Shown: piece after piece, positions 16,733-24,068 of the stretch | Layout of the letters: every line of letters starts with the position of its first letter | How positions within the stretch are numbered: position 1 is the first letter of the stretch | DNA from: Micromonospora arida | Lineage (GTDB): Bacteria > Actinomycetota > Actinomycetes > Mycobacteriales > Micromonosporaceae | Reading direction: 5' to 3' | Length of the DNA: 32,925 bases | Assembly: GCF_003857035.1 (NCBI RefSeq) | Contig: NZ_QGSY01000104.1 | Coordinates: 1-32,925 of the forward strand | Notes under the pieces: generated by a model | What the model saw: only the letters and a program-made list of their open reading frames with translations | What the model was told of the DNA's origin: nothing | Database searches by the model: none | Translations under genes and position numbers: made by a program

Positions 16733-17953
16733 TCAGCGGACGTAGGCAGCCAGGTGGCCGGTGGTGCGCTCGTCGAGGAAGCGGAGGAGCCGGGCGAACG
16801 ACTCCCGCTGTCGCTCATCGGGTGTCCACAGCCACAGCTCACGTTTGGCGACCCGGGCGCCTCGGCGGAACTTCGGAGCGAACGCCTCGAACCCGAGGCG
16901 GTACCGGGGCACGCCGGCCCGGATGCACGACTCGACGGGCTGCCCGAAGACCAGGTGGTGGTAGGCGACGCTGGTACCGGTGACGTCGTAGTCGCTGCCG
17001 TAGCCGAGGGTGCAGCAGCCGTGCCGGCCGTACATCTGCACCGTGCAGGCGAGAACTTCGGCGTCGGACCGGCCGGCCACGGCCACGCGGATCGCCCCGG
17101 GGAGCACCGCAGCCAGGTACGCGCGGGCCGCCCGCAGCTGGGGCCGGTTCGGTGCCGCGCCGTTGCGCTCGCCGGTGCGTGCCTCAAGGTCCACGATCCG
17201 GTCGACGTGCTCGGCCAGCGGCACCTCGCGGACCTGGAGCCCGGCCCGGGTCACCTCGCGCTCGGCCAGTCGGTAGTTGCGGCGCGTCTCGGCGTTCTGC
17301 CCGTCCAGGAACGCCTGGTAGGTGGGGTAGCCCTCCAGGTGCAGGGCGGACGCGGCGGTGACCGAGCCCCGGACGAAGCCGGCGGCCTCCAGCAGGCCAC
17401 GCAGCAGCTCGTCGTCGACGGCCACGTACGGCAGGACCACCGCTGCGGCGCGGCCCTGCCGGACCAGGTCCTGGAGGGTCGCCACGACCTCCCGGCCGGC
17501 CTGCCGCCGCCGGGTGATGTCGACGTCGGGGGCGGTGAACAGCGGACTGCGGTCGTACGTGCGGACGACGAGCGGCTCTCCGACGGTGGTGGTGAGCCAG
17601 TCCGCGAGATCGCCCGACTCCGGTGCGTCCGGGCCGAGCGCGCCGAGCAGGGCCCGGTGCTCGGCGCGGATCCGGGTCGCGTCGTCGTCCTGGGTGAGCC
17701 GGAGGAACTGTTCCTCGGTGAGGAGTTTCCACGGGTGGCTGAACAGGCCCGTCCCGGCCGCGGCGGTGACCGCGTGGATCGCGGCAACCGGCCCCCGGTC
17801 GTCGTCGGCGGAGACCAGCAGCGCGGTGCCCGGCTCCAGCCGTTCGCGGAACAGCAGGTAGCCGTGGGCCGCGTCGGGTTCGGCGTCGGCGGCCAGCCGG
17901 GCCCAGGTTTCCTCGTCGACGGCGCCGATGCCGTCGGTCACGTCAGTCGCCAT
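16733..17953 (-). CDS. GNAT/FemAB-like acyl- or aminoacyltransferase
   Basis: A 406-residue protein whose C-terminal half (about 210-385) fits the Acetyltransf_6/FemAB-like GNAT superfamily. It has FLDGQNAETRRNYRLAERE, followed by IVDLEARTGERNG, then a beta-rich core (VQMYGRHGCCTLGYGSDY, TSVAYHHLVFGQPVESC) and GVPRYRLGFEAFAPKFRRG near the end. The N-terminal half (LFSHPWKLLTEEQF) is likely a second GNAT-like lobe. Relatives transfer acetyl groups from CoA or amino acids from aminoacyl-tRNA (Fem, PacB); which applies here is unknown. The start overlaps the exporter gene by 11 nt. It is the third gene of the operon. Confidence 0.75.
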   Translation of the reverse strand: MATDVTDGIGAVDEETWARLAADAEPDAAHGYLLFRERLEPGTALLVSADDDRGPVAAIHAVTAAAGTGLFSHPWKLLTEEQFLRLTQDDDATRIRAEHRALLGALGPDAPESGDLADWLTTTVGEPLVVRTYDRSPLFTAPDVDITRRRQAGREVVATLQDLVRQGRAAAVVLPYVAVDDELLRGLLEAAGFVRGSVTAASALHLEGYPTYQAFLDGQNAETRRNYRLAEREVTRAGLQVREVPLAEHVDRIVDLEARTGERNGAAPNRPQLRAARAYLAAVLPGAIRVAVAGRSDAEVLACTVQMYGRHGCCTLGYGSDYDVTGTSVAYHHLVFGQPVESCIRAGVPRYRLGFEAFAPKFRRGARVAKRELWLWTPDERQRESFARLLRFLDERTTGHLAAYVR

Positions 17954-19268
17954 GCCGGATGGACCGTTCCTTCCGAGTCGTCGTGTCCGCGAGGGCCCGC
18001 ACCTCGGACAGCTGGGCCGCCCTGCGCAGCGGAGAGGCGTACAGCAGCAGCGAGGAGACGGTGAGCGAGACGGCCACCACCCACACCGCCGTGGTCGCCC
18101 CGGCCAGGTCGGCCAACACCCCGCCGAGCAGCGCCCCGACCGGCAGCGAGCCGAAGGCTGCGATGCGGTAGCTCGCGGTCACCGCGCCGAGCAGGACGGG
18201 AGGGGGGACCTGCTGCCGTACGGTGACCGCCAGGACGTTGTAGACCGCCAGAGCCGCCCCGTTGATGACGAAGCCCGCGCCGAGCAGCACGGTCGCCGTG
18301 CCGGCCGCGGCGAGCCCGGGCACCAGCAGCAACCCGAGCGCGGCGACCGTGATCGAGACGGTCAGCGCCCGGCCGAGGTGCAGTCGGGCCCCGACCCGCC
18401 CGGCGACCAGGGAGCCGACCAGCGCCCCGACGCTGCCGAGCCCGATGACCAGGCCGATAAGGCCACCGGAGAGCCCGAGGGTGCGCACGCCGTACACCAG
18501 GAAGACCGTCGCGAAGGCCTGCTCGTGCAGGTTGAAGAGGGCCGACTGCACGCACAGGTCCCGGATCGGTCGGCTCCGCCAGACGTAGGCCAGCCCGGCC
18601 CGGATCGTCGGCGCGTCGCCCCGGTCGGTCGCCGGCCGCAGCGCCCGAGCGGGGAGGGTCGCCATCGCCATCGCCGCCGCGCAGAACAGTGCCCCGGTGA
18701 CCACCGCGGCCCAGGAGGCGCCGGCGGACTGCACGATGAAACCCGCCGCCGCCGGCCCGGCCATCTGGGTCACCGACGTGGTGGCCTGCAACAGACCGTT
18801 GCCGGCGACCAGCCGGTCGCCGTCGAGCAACCGGGGCGCGGTGACCTGGGACCCGATGTCGTGCAGCACCGCCGCCGAGCCGATGAGGAACGCGCCCACC
18901 AACAGCGTCGTGAAGACCAGGCGGTCGGTGGCGGCCAGGGCCCCGATGCCGAACAGCACGACGCCGCGTGCCGCGTTGCCGGTGACCAGGATCCAGCGCA
19001 GCGAGGAACGGGCGGTCCAGGTGCCCACCAGCAGGGAGAACGCCAGCACCGGCACGAACTGTGCCGCGCCGACCAACCCCACCTGGGTGCCGCTGCCGGC
19101 CAGCAACGTCACGACCAGCAGGGGCAACCCGAAGGCGGTGATCTGGTGTGCCGACCGGGCAGCCAGGTCGCCCAGCCAGAGGGTACGGAACGCCGGCTCC
19201 CGCAGCGGGGGGCGCGGTGGCGCGCCGACGTCCGTACCCTCCGGCGGACGCCGGATGTCAGCTGACAC
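17943..19268 (-). CDS. MFS transporter, probable exporter
   Basis: A 441-residue major facilitator protein with about 12 predicted transmembrane segments in two halves. They are separated by a cytoplasmic loop around residues 205-230 (RALRPATDRGDAPTIRAG). The N-terminal REPAFRTLWLGDLAARS and the motif-A-like loop after helix 2 match the MFS_3/enterobactin-exporter-like group common in biosynthetic clusters. The start codon is GTG at 19268, inside the carbamoyltransferase gene (11-nt overlap) with no clear ribosome binding site, so translational coupling is likely. Export of, or self-protection from, the operon's product is the natural inference. Confidence 0.88.
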   Translation of the reverse strand: MSADIRRPPEGTDVGAPPRPPLREPAFRTLWLGDLAARSAHQITAFGLPLLVVTLLAGSGTQVGLVGAAQFVPVLAFSLLVGTWTARSSLRWILVTGNAARGVVLFGIGALAATDRLVFTTLLVGAFLIGSAAVLHDIGSQVTAPRLLDGDRLVAGNGLLQATTSVTQMAGPAAAGFIVQSAGASWAAVVTGALFCAAAMAMATLPARALRPATDRGDAPTIRAGLAYVWRSRPIRDLCVQSALFNLHEQAFATVFLVYGVRTLGLSGGLIGLVIGLGSVGALVGSLVAGRVGARLHLGRALTVSITVAALGLLLVPGLAAAGTATVLLGAGFVINGAALAVYNVLAVTVRQQVPPPVLLGAVTASYRIAAFGSLPVGALLGGVLADLAGATTAVWVVAVSLTVSSLLLYASPLRRAAQLSEVRALADTTTRKERSIRHGD

Positions 19269-21006
19269 CGGTGCCGGTGACGCTCGCTGACGCGTCCGAC
19301 GAGGTGACTCTGCGGTACAGCGCGTTCTCGCTCCAGATGAGGTCGACCTGGCCCCACTCCATCGCCGACACCACGTCGGGGAAGAAGCTGCGGCCGTTGT
19401 AGTTCGCGCTGGTGTTGCAGAGCACCGGGATCCCGCTCCACTTGTGGTACTCGCGCAGGACGGCCGCGAGCATCGGGTTGTCCTCGGCGCTGACCGTCTG
19501 CAACCGGGCGGTCCCGTCGAGGTGGATCGCCGCCGGGATCCGGTCCACCCAGTCGGGGCGCACCCGGTGGTCGAAGAGCATGTACGGGTCGGGGGTGCCC
19601 GGGTCGAAGACCGTCGGAGCGTGGTCGGTCAGGCAGATCGGTGCGACCGGCCGGAAGCTCTCCCGACGCTTCATCCGGTTGAGCTCGTCCTTCATCGCCG
19701 GGTCCACCGCCGGGGCGAGGATGCTGCGCGCCCCGAGTGCGCGAGGGCCCAATTCGGCACGGCCGTGCAGGACCACCACCGGCTTACCGGTGCGGTGCAG
19801 CAGCCGGGCCAGCTCCTCCGGTCGACATGGCGCCACCGTCCAGCCAGCCGGAACGTGCGAGTTGTGCACGAGGTCGGGGCCGGCGAAGACGTTCCACGAG
19901 ATCGGCGCCAGTCGCTGCTCTCCGCTGACCAGGATGGCGCCGGTGCCGACGGCCGAACCCGAATCGTCCGGGAAGGGCGGCACCCACATCTCGCGGATGG
20001 CCTTGTGCGCCCGCATGGCGCTGTTCCATTTGATGTTCAGGGCGCAGCCGCCAGCGAAGCAGAGGTTCCAGGGGCCGTTGCCCTTCCAGGACTCGGCCTT
20101 GGCCACGAGTCGCTCGACGAGCAACTCCTCGATGAACTCGTGCACGCTGGCGAGCACGTCGTCGTCGGCGACGCCCAGTTGGTCGGTGCGCCGACGGACG
20201 TCCTCCAGATAGGCGTGGACGTAGGCGTGCGAGGGCTCGCCGGTGCTGCCGCAACCGATGATCTCCTCCCGGTATTTGCGGACGGCCGGGCTGTTGGCCT
20301 CGAAGTGCTCGTGGAACAGCTCCCCGAGGACCTGCTTGATCGGCTCCCGGGCGGTGCCGAGGGCGATGTAGGCCATCAGCTTCCCGGCCACCGAGAGGTC
20401 GTCGACGTTGCGGGACAGCTTGTCGCGGCGGTACGGCCCGAAGTGCTGCGAGGCCATCGAGTAGAAGTGCCCGATCAGCGGGAAGACCTCGCCGCCGGGC
20501 TCGATGCGGCCGTCCTTGTCCACCGAGTAGAGCCGGGGGAAGCAACCGCCGTCCCAGACCAGGACGAGGCTCGGCTCGCCCCGTCGGGCGAAGGGGCTGG
20601 TGCTGTACGCGGCGGCGAGGTGGCTCGCCACGTGCACGTGGCTGACGTACGGCACTGTGGCGTCGCCGATGGGCAACTCGCCACGGTGGCCCGGCTGGGC
20701 TGGATTCGGCACCCGCTCGGTCTCCCGGTAGGGCGCCAGCCGGACGTCGACCGGGTTGCCGTTGTTGAGCCGGTGGGCCTGCCCGTGGACGGCGCCGTCC
20801 CAGCCGTCCAGCGCCCACTGGTCGACGTCGGAGATCTTGTACCCGTAGTCGCCCAGGATCCGGGCGATCAGCGTGAGATCGTCCACGTCGCTGTATCGGC
20901 GGTTGTTCTCCAGCTTTTGCGCCTCGACGTTGAACTCCAACACGTCGTCCTGGAAGAGGGCGACGCCCCCGCTCTGAGTGAGTTTTACTCCGCACGTAAT
21001 ACGCAT
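19258..21006 (-). CDS. Carbamoyltransferase, NodU/CmcH/TobZ family
   Basis: A 582-residue O-carbamoyltransferase that makes carbamoyl-AMP from carbamoyl phosphate and ATP, then transfers the carbamoyl group to a hydroxyl. The N-terminal Kae1-like domain carries the metal-binding HVHVASH (H125 and H129 as HxxxH) and LVWDGG (D152). CFAGGCALNIKWNSAMRA and VPPFPDDSGSAVGTGA are the nucleotide-binding core. The C-terminal YrdC-like domain has GPRALGARSILAP and KRRESFRPVAPICL, the family hallmark. Start ATG 21006 follows GGGGGAAG; the open frame to 21087 runs into the promoter. It is the first gene of the operon. Family members decorate Nod factors, cephamycin, tobramycin and similar products; the acceptor here is unknown. 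Confidence 0.92.
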   Translation of the reverse strand: MRITCGVKLTQSGGVALFQDDVLEFNVEAQKLENNRRYSDVDDLTLIARILGDYGYKISDVDQWALDGWDGAVHGQAHRLNNGNPVDVRLAPYRETERVPNPAQPGHRGELPIGDATVPYVSHVHVASHLAAAYSTSPFARRGEPSLVLVWDGGCFPRLYSVDKDGRIEPGGEVFPLIGHFYSMASQHFGPYRRDKLSRNVDDLSVAGKLMAYIALGTAREPIKQVLGELFHEHFEANSPAVRKYREEIIGCGSTGEPSHAYVHAYLEDVRRRTDQLGVADDDVLASVHEFIEELLVERLVAKAESWKGNGPWNLCFAGGCALNIKWNSAMRAHKAIREMWVPPFPDDSGSAVGTGAILVSGEQRLAPISWNVFAGPDLVHNSHVPAGWTVAPCRPEELARLLHRTGKPVVVLHGRAELGPRALGARSILAPAVDPAMKDELNRMKRRESFRPVAPICLTDHAPTVFDPGTPDPYMLFDHRVRPDWVDRIPAAIHLDGTARLQTVSAEDNPMLAAVLREYHKWSGIPVLCNTSANYNGRSFFPDVVSAMEWGQVDLIWSENALYRRVTSSDASASVTGTGVS

Positions 21007-21037
21007 AGATGCTTCCCCCCGTTTCGGCGACTTAAAA

Positions 21038-21066
21038 TTCCTATCGATGTTCCGTCGGCAAGTCAA
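21038..21066 (-). promoter_or_regulatory. Promoter of the carbamoyltransferase operon
   Basis: On the minus strand TTGACT (21061-21066) is followed after 17 nt by TAGGAA (21038-21043). Transcription would start near 21031, leaving a leader of about 25 nt that contains the GGGGGAAG ribosome binding site. Confidence 0.6.
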
Positions 21067-21179
21067 CCCCCCGATCGTTGCCGACACCGATCAGCATGCC
21101 TCCGAGCTGCGCAAAGGGAAGTGTCGTTTCTCGATGTAGTTCGTTGCCCGCGTCGAGCCGGGACGGGGTTGTCGAGCGT

Positions 21180-21208
21180 CCTATCGGAGATACCGCAATG
21201 CCTATCGG
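21180..21208. promoter_or_regulatory. CCTATCGG direct repeats, candidate operator
   Basis: CCTATCGG occurs at 21180-21187 and 21201-21208, 21 bp apart, about two helical turns. A third near copy, CCTATCGA, lies at 21040-21047 overlapping the operon -10. No known regulator is assigned. Confidence 0.35.
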
Positions 21209-21219
21209 GCTAATGGGAT

Positions 21220-21232
21220 ATGGAATTTCCAT
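21220..21232. promoter_or_regulatory. Palindrome ATGGAATTTCCAT
   Basis: A 6+1+6 perfect palindrome just beside the direct repeats and upstream of both divergent transcripts; a candidate dimer-binding site. Confidence 0.3.
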
Positions 21233-21369
21233 CATCTGAAATTCGCGCGTCACGAGTTGGTAACTTACCGCTGTCGGCTGCCAGGGTTGGTGTCGAGCCC
21301 GATCGCCAAAGCTGCGACTCGGGCGGCATTTGAGCAGCTCAGCTCGGCTGTGACGGGCATGGGGGATTA

Positions 21370-21615
21370 ATGAGTGGCGATGAGGCCAGCTGGCGTCTAT
21401 CTTCGACCGGGGGTGCCGCGCGGTCCGGGAGTCCTCCGGTGGACGAAGCGGATCTTGAGCGATGGATACGCGACATCCTGCAATCGACGCATCCACTCCG
21501 AATCGGTTCGGAACTGCGTCGCGCGGAACGCGTCGCGAGTGCCAGATTCTCCGACCCGACAATTGCCCAAGCGGTCCATCGGGCGGTCGCAGCGACAATG
21601 AACAGGCGTGATTGA
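21370..21615 (+). CDS. Small ORF of 81 aa, function unknown
   Basis: ATG 21370 with GGGGGA 4 nt upstream opens an 81-codon frame divergent from the carbamoyltransferase operon. The product has a Ser/Gly-rich first 22 residues, then a helical charged part (DEADLERWIRDILQSTHP, SELRRAERVASARFSDP, AQAVHRAVAATMNRRD). I do not recognise it; it has no HTH, no signal peptide and no cysteine. Codon use is unlike the neighbours: third positions include many A/T (CTA, TCT, ATA, CAA, AGA, ACA, ATT), suggesting recent acquisition or weak selection. It could be an operon-linked small protein or a spurious ORF. Confidence 0.45.
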   Translation: MSGDEASWRLSSTGGAARSGSPPVDEADLERWIRDILQSTHPLRIGSELRRAERVASARFSDPTIAQAVHRAVAATMNRRD

Positions 21616-21723
21616 GCGATCATCGCCAAGCACGCGCAACCTGCGGGCCCGGGACCGGAAAAGCACTCCCGGAAAAGGGTTGCTCTTCTTATCTTCCGGG
21701 TCGCTCGGTCATACCCGGACACG

Positions 21724-21759
21724 CAAAACGCCCCGACCGGATGACCCGGTCAGGGCGTT
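21724..21759 (-). terminator. Terminator of rpmJ
   Basis: 14-bp stem (21727-21740 with 21746-21759) with a 5-nt loop. The one non-Watson-Crick position is G-U in minus-strand RNA but A-C in plus-strand RNA, and TTTT follows only on the minus strand. It therefore serves the minus-strand rpmJ gene. Confidence 0.8.
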
Positions 21760-21789
21760 GGCGACTAGATGTCCGGTAAGGGCTGGGGG

Positions 21790-21912
21790 TCAGCCCTGCC
21801 GGCTCTTCCACTGCGGGTTGGCGCGGTTCACCACGACCACCCGGCCGCGACGGCGGACCACCACCGAACCCGGCTTCTGCTTCAGTGCACGCAACGAGCT
21901 ACGTACCTTCAT
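21790..21912 (-). CDS. rpmJ: 50S ribosomal protein bL36, zinc-ligand-free type
   Basis: A 40-residue basic protein, [20 protein letters not shown] followed by [20 protein letters not shown], clearly the second (type B) form of bL36. It lacks the Cys/Cys/Cys/His zinc ligands of the 37-residue type A form. Such copies replace the zinc form when zinc is scarce, and in streptomycetes and mycobacteria they are often under Zur control. I see no obvious Zur box (TGAAAATCATTTTCA-like) in the upstream 125 nt. The start is firm: AGGAGG lies 6 nt before the ATG. It is divergent from the LPMO gene and ends at its own terminator. Confidence 0.93.
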   Translation of the reverse strand: MKVRSSLRALKQKPGSVVVRRRGRVVVVNRANPQWKSRQG

Positions 21913-22036
21913 GTCTGCCTCCTCGGTGCAAGCGGTTCCGAGTATCGAAACGCCGCGCCCACCCGCAGGATTCCCGGCCGGTCAGCGTCGAACCTTTGCC
22001 CCCCGCCGGCCGTACCAGTGGGCGGAGGTCACCCTC

Positions 22037-22975
22037 ATGCCCGTACGCCGGCTCCTCGCCACGGTGCTGGTCGCTGCCGCGACAGTGCCCCTGGCCGCCA
22101 CACCCGCGGCCGCCCACGGCGCCCCGACCGACCCGATCAGTCGCGCGGCGGCCTGCGGCCCCGAGGGGCGGTACGCGGCCACCAGCGCCTGCCGGGCGGC
22201 GATCCAGGCCGGGGCGGCGGTTCGTGAATGGGACAACGTGCGAGTTTCCACGATCAACGGGCGAGATCGGGAACGAATCCCGGACGGTGAGCTGTGCAGC
22301 GGCGGGCTGTCCGCGTACCGGGGGTTGGACCTGCCCCGCACCGACTGGCCCAGCACCACGCTGACCACCGGCGCGAAGTTCACCTTCCGGTACCGGACCA
22401 CCATCGAGCACCGGGGCACCTTCCGGCTCTACGTCACCACGCCCGACTACGACCCCCGCAAGAAGCTGACCTGGGCGGACCTGGAGTCGCGCCCGTTTCT
22501 GACGCTGACCGACCCGCCGGTGCGGGCCGGGGCGTACCAGTTGGCGGGCCGGCTGCCGGCGGGCCGCAGCGGTCGACACCTGATCTACACGATCTGGCAG
22601 AACTCCAACACGCCGGACACCTACTACTCCTGCTCCGACGTGGTGTTCCGTGGCGCCAAGTCCACCGGTGCCGCGGCCACCCCCACCCCGGGGAAAGCCG
22701 GCGCGACCAAGAGCGCGGCGGCTGCTCCGCGTACCGCCGCGAGTGGACCGGCCGCCACCGAGCCGGCGGTGGCGGCGGCGGCCGACCCGGGCGTGCCGGT
22801 GGCGTCGGTGACCAACCTCGGCGGCCGGTGGCCGGTGCTGGCCGGCGCTGCCGTCGTGCTGGTCCTGGCGCTGCTGCTGATCGGTGCCGGACGGCGACGT
22901 CGCGGCGCCGCCGCGCCGGTGGGCCGGCAGTGCGAGGTGCGCAACCACCGGGCCGGGCGGCGCCGGATCTGGTGA
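22037..22975 (+). CDS. Membrane-anchored AA10 lytic polysaccharide monooxygenase
   Basis: A 312-residue secreted copper enzyme that oxidatively cleaves chitin or cellulose. The signal peptide ends in TPAAA and leaves His27 as the mature N-terminus (HGAPTDPISRAAAC), which with His125 (TIEHRGTFRLYVT) forms the copper histidine brace. Other AA10 landmarks are CGPEG, ELCSGG, IYTIWQNSNTPDTYYSCSDV and the final DVVF with the axial aromatic residue. An Ala/Thr/Pro-rich linker (about 215-265) is followed by a transmembrane helix (WPVLAGAAVVLVLALLLIG) and an Arg-rich tail, so it stays on the cell surface. GGAGG lies 9 nt before the ATG. No chitinase or carbohydrate-binding module is attached. Confidence 0.92.
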   Translation: MPVRRLLATVLVAAATVPLAATPAAAHGAPTDPISRAAACGPEGRYAATSACRAAIQAGAAVREWDNVRVSTINGRDRERIPDGELCSGGLSAYRGLDLPRTDWPSTTLTTGAKFTFRYRTTIEHRGTFRLYVTTPDYDPRKKLTWADLESRPFLTLTDPPVRAGAYQLAGRLPAGRSGRHLIYTIWQNSNTPDTYYSCSDVVFRGAKSTGAAATPTPGKAGATKSAAAAPRTAASGPAATEPAVAAAADPGVPVASVTNLGGRWPVLAGAAVVLVLALLLIGAGRRRRGAAAPVGRQCEVRNHRAGRRRIW

Positions 22976-23002
22976 TCCGACCCGCCCGGGGCCCGACGGC
23001 GT

Positions 23003-23992
23003 TCAGCCCAGGTGGCGCTCGATCTCGGCCAACTCGTCGGCGGTGAAGTCGAGGTTGTCCAGCGCGGCGATGTTCGTCTCCAACTGCTCGACGCTGCTCG
23101 CCCCGATGATCAGGCTGGTCATCCGCGGGTCACGCAGCGCCCAGGCCAACGCGAGCTGAGCGAGGGACTGGCCGCGCTGCTCGGCGACCGCGCCGAGCCC
23201 ACGGATGGTGGCCATCTTCTCCTCGCTGAGGTCGCTCTCGTTGAGGAAGACGCTGGTGCGAACCCGCGAGTCGGCCGGGATGCCGCCCAGGTAGCGGTCG
23301 GTCAGCAGACCCTGGGCCAACGGGCTGTACGCGATGCAGCCCGCACCGACCTGCTCCAGCGTGTCGAGCAGGCCGTCGGACTCGGTCCAGCGGTTGAGCA
23401 TCGAGTACGACGGCTGGTTGATCAGCAGCGGCGTACCCAGCTCGCGCAGGATCGCGGTGGCCCGCGTGGTCTGCTCCGAGTTGTAGTTCGAGATGCCGAC
23501 GTAGAGCGCCTTGCCGGAGCGGACGATGGCGTCGAGCGCCCCCATCGTCTCCTCAAGTGGGGTGTCCGGGTCGAACCGGTGCGAGTAGAAGATGTCGACG
23601 TAGTCCAGCCCCATCCGGCCCAGCGACTGGTCCAGCGACGAGATCAGGTTCTTGCGCGAGCCCCACTCGCCGTACGGGCCGGGCCACATCAGGTACCCGG
23701 CCTTGCTGGAGATGACCAACTCGTCCCGGTACGGCTTCAGGTCGGTGGCGAGCATCCGGCCGAAGTTCTCCTCCGCCGAACCGGGCGGCGGGCCGTAGTT
23801 GTTGGCCAGGTCGAAGTGGGTGACACCCAGGTCGAAGGCGCGGCGCACGATGTCGCGCTGCCGTTCGAACGGGCGGTCCGGGCCGAAGTTGTGCCACAGC
23901 CCGAGCGAGACGGCCGGTAGCCGCAGGCCACTGCGTCCGCTGCGCCGGTAGGTCATGGTGTCGTAGCGGTCATCCGCAGCGAGGTAGGTCAC
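23003..23992 (-). CDS. Aldo/keto reductase, L-glyceraldehyde 3-phosphate reductase-like
   Basis: A 329-residue NADPH-dependent aldo/keto reductase with an intact catalytic tetrad: D61 and Y66 (HFDLANNYG), K97 (VISSKAGY), H138 (FYSHRFD). The insert MWPGPYGEWGSRKNL and overall similarity place it with YghZ/Gpr-type enzymes (AKR14), which reduce L-glyceraldehyde 3-phosphate and methylglyoxal, and with Kv-beta-like AKRs. GTG 23992 is preferred over ATG 23998 because TAGGCT, a TANNNT -10, lies 7 nt upstream. It is convergent with the LPMO gene and divergent from a second AKR 76 nt away. Confidence 0.9.
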   Translation of the reverse strand: MTYLAADDRYDTMTYRRSGRSGLRLPAVSLGLWHNFGPDRPFERQRDIVRRAFDLGVTHFDLANNYGPPPGSAEENFGRMLATDLKPYRDELVISSKAGYLMWPGPYGEWGSRKNLISSLDQSLGRMGLDYVDIFYSHRFDPDTPLEETMGALDAIVRSGKALYVGISNYNSEQTTRATAILRELGTPLLINQPSYSMLNRWTESDGLLDTLEQVGAGCIAYSPLAQGLLTDRYLGGIPADSRVRTSVFLNESDLSEEKMATIRGLGAVAEQRGQSLAQLALAWALRDPRMTSLIIGASSVEQLETNIAALDNLDFTADELAEIERHLG

Positions 23993-23999
23993 GATCATG

Positions 24000-24005
24000 A
24001 GCCTA
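24000..24005 (-). promoter_or_regulatory. -10 element, leaderless AKR gene
   Basis: TAGGCT on the minus strand, 7 nt before GTG 23992. It faces the -10 of the divergent AKR gene at 24056. Confidence 0.5.
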
Positions 24006-24055
24006 GCTCCGGCTCAGCGTGATGCGGATCGGGCGTGGAAACCGGGACATCGGGG

Positions 24056-24061
24056 TAGTTT
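24056..24061 (+). promoter_or_regulatory. -10 element, leaderless AKR gene
   Basis: TAGTTT, 7 nt before ATG 24069, with no ribosome binding site between. Confidence 0.5.
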
Positions 24062-24068
24062 CGACGCC

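Larger units (their letters stand above)
21007..21369. other. Lower-GC divergent regulatory region
   Basis: This 363-nt stretch has no gene I can support. By eye it is richer in A/T than its surroundings (for example CTTAAAATTCCTATCG at 21031). It holds the operon promoter, direct repeats and a palindrome listed separately. Confidence 0.6.

Noticed and set aside
21370..21615. RiPP precursor for the adjacent ATP-grasp operon
   Set aside because: The product has no Cys, no repeated core, no Gly-Gly or similar leader cleavage site, and no peptide-modifying graspetide signature. The idea is not supported.
21913..22036. Zur operator upstream of rpmJ
   Set aside because: I looked for a TGAAAATCATTTTCA-like palindrome and found none by eye.
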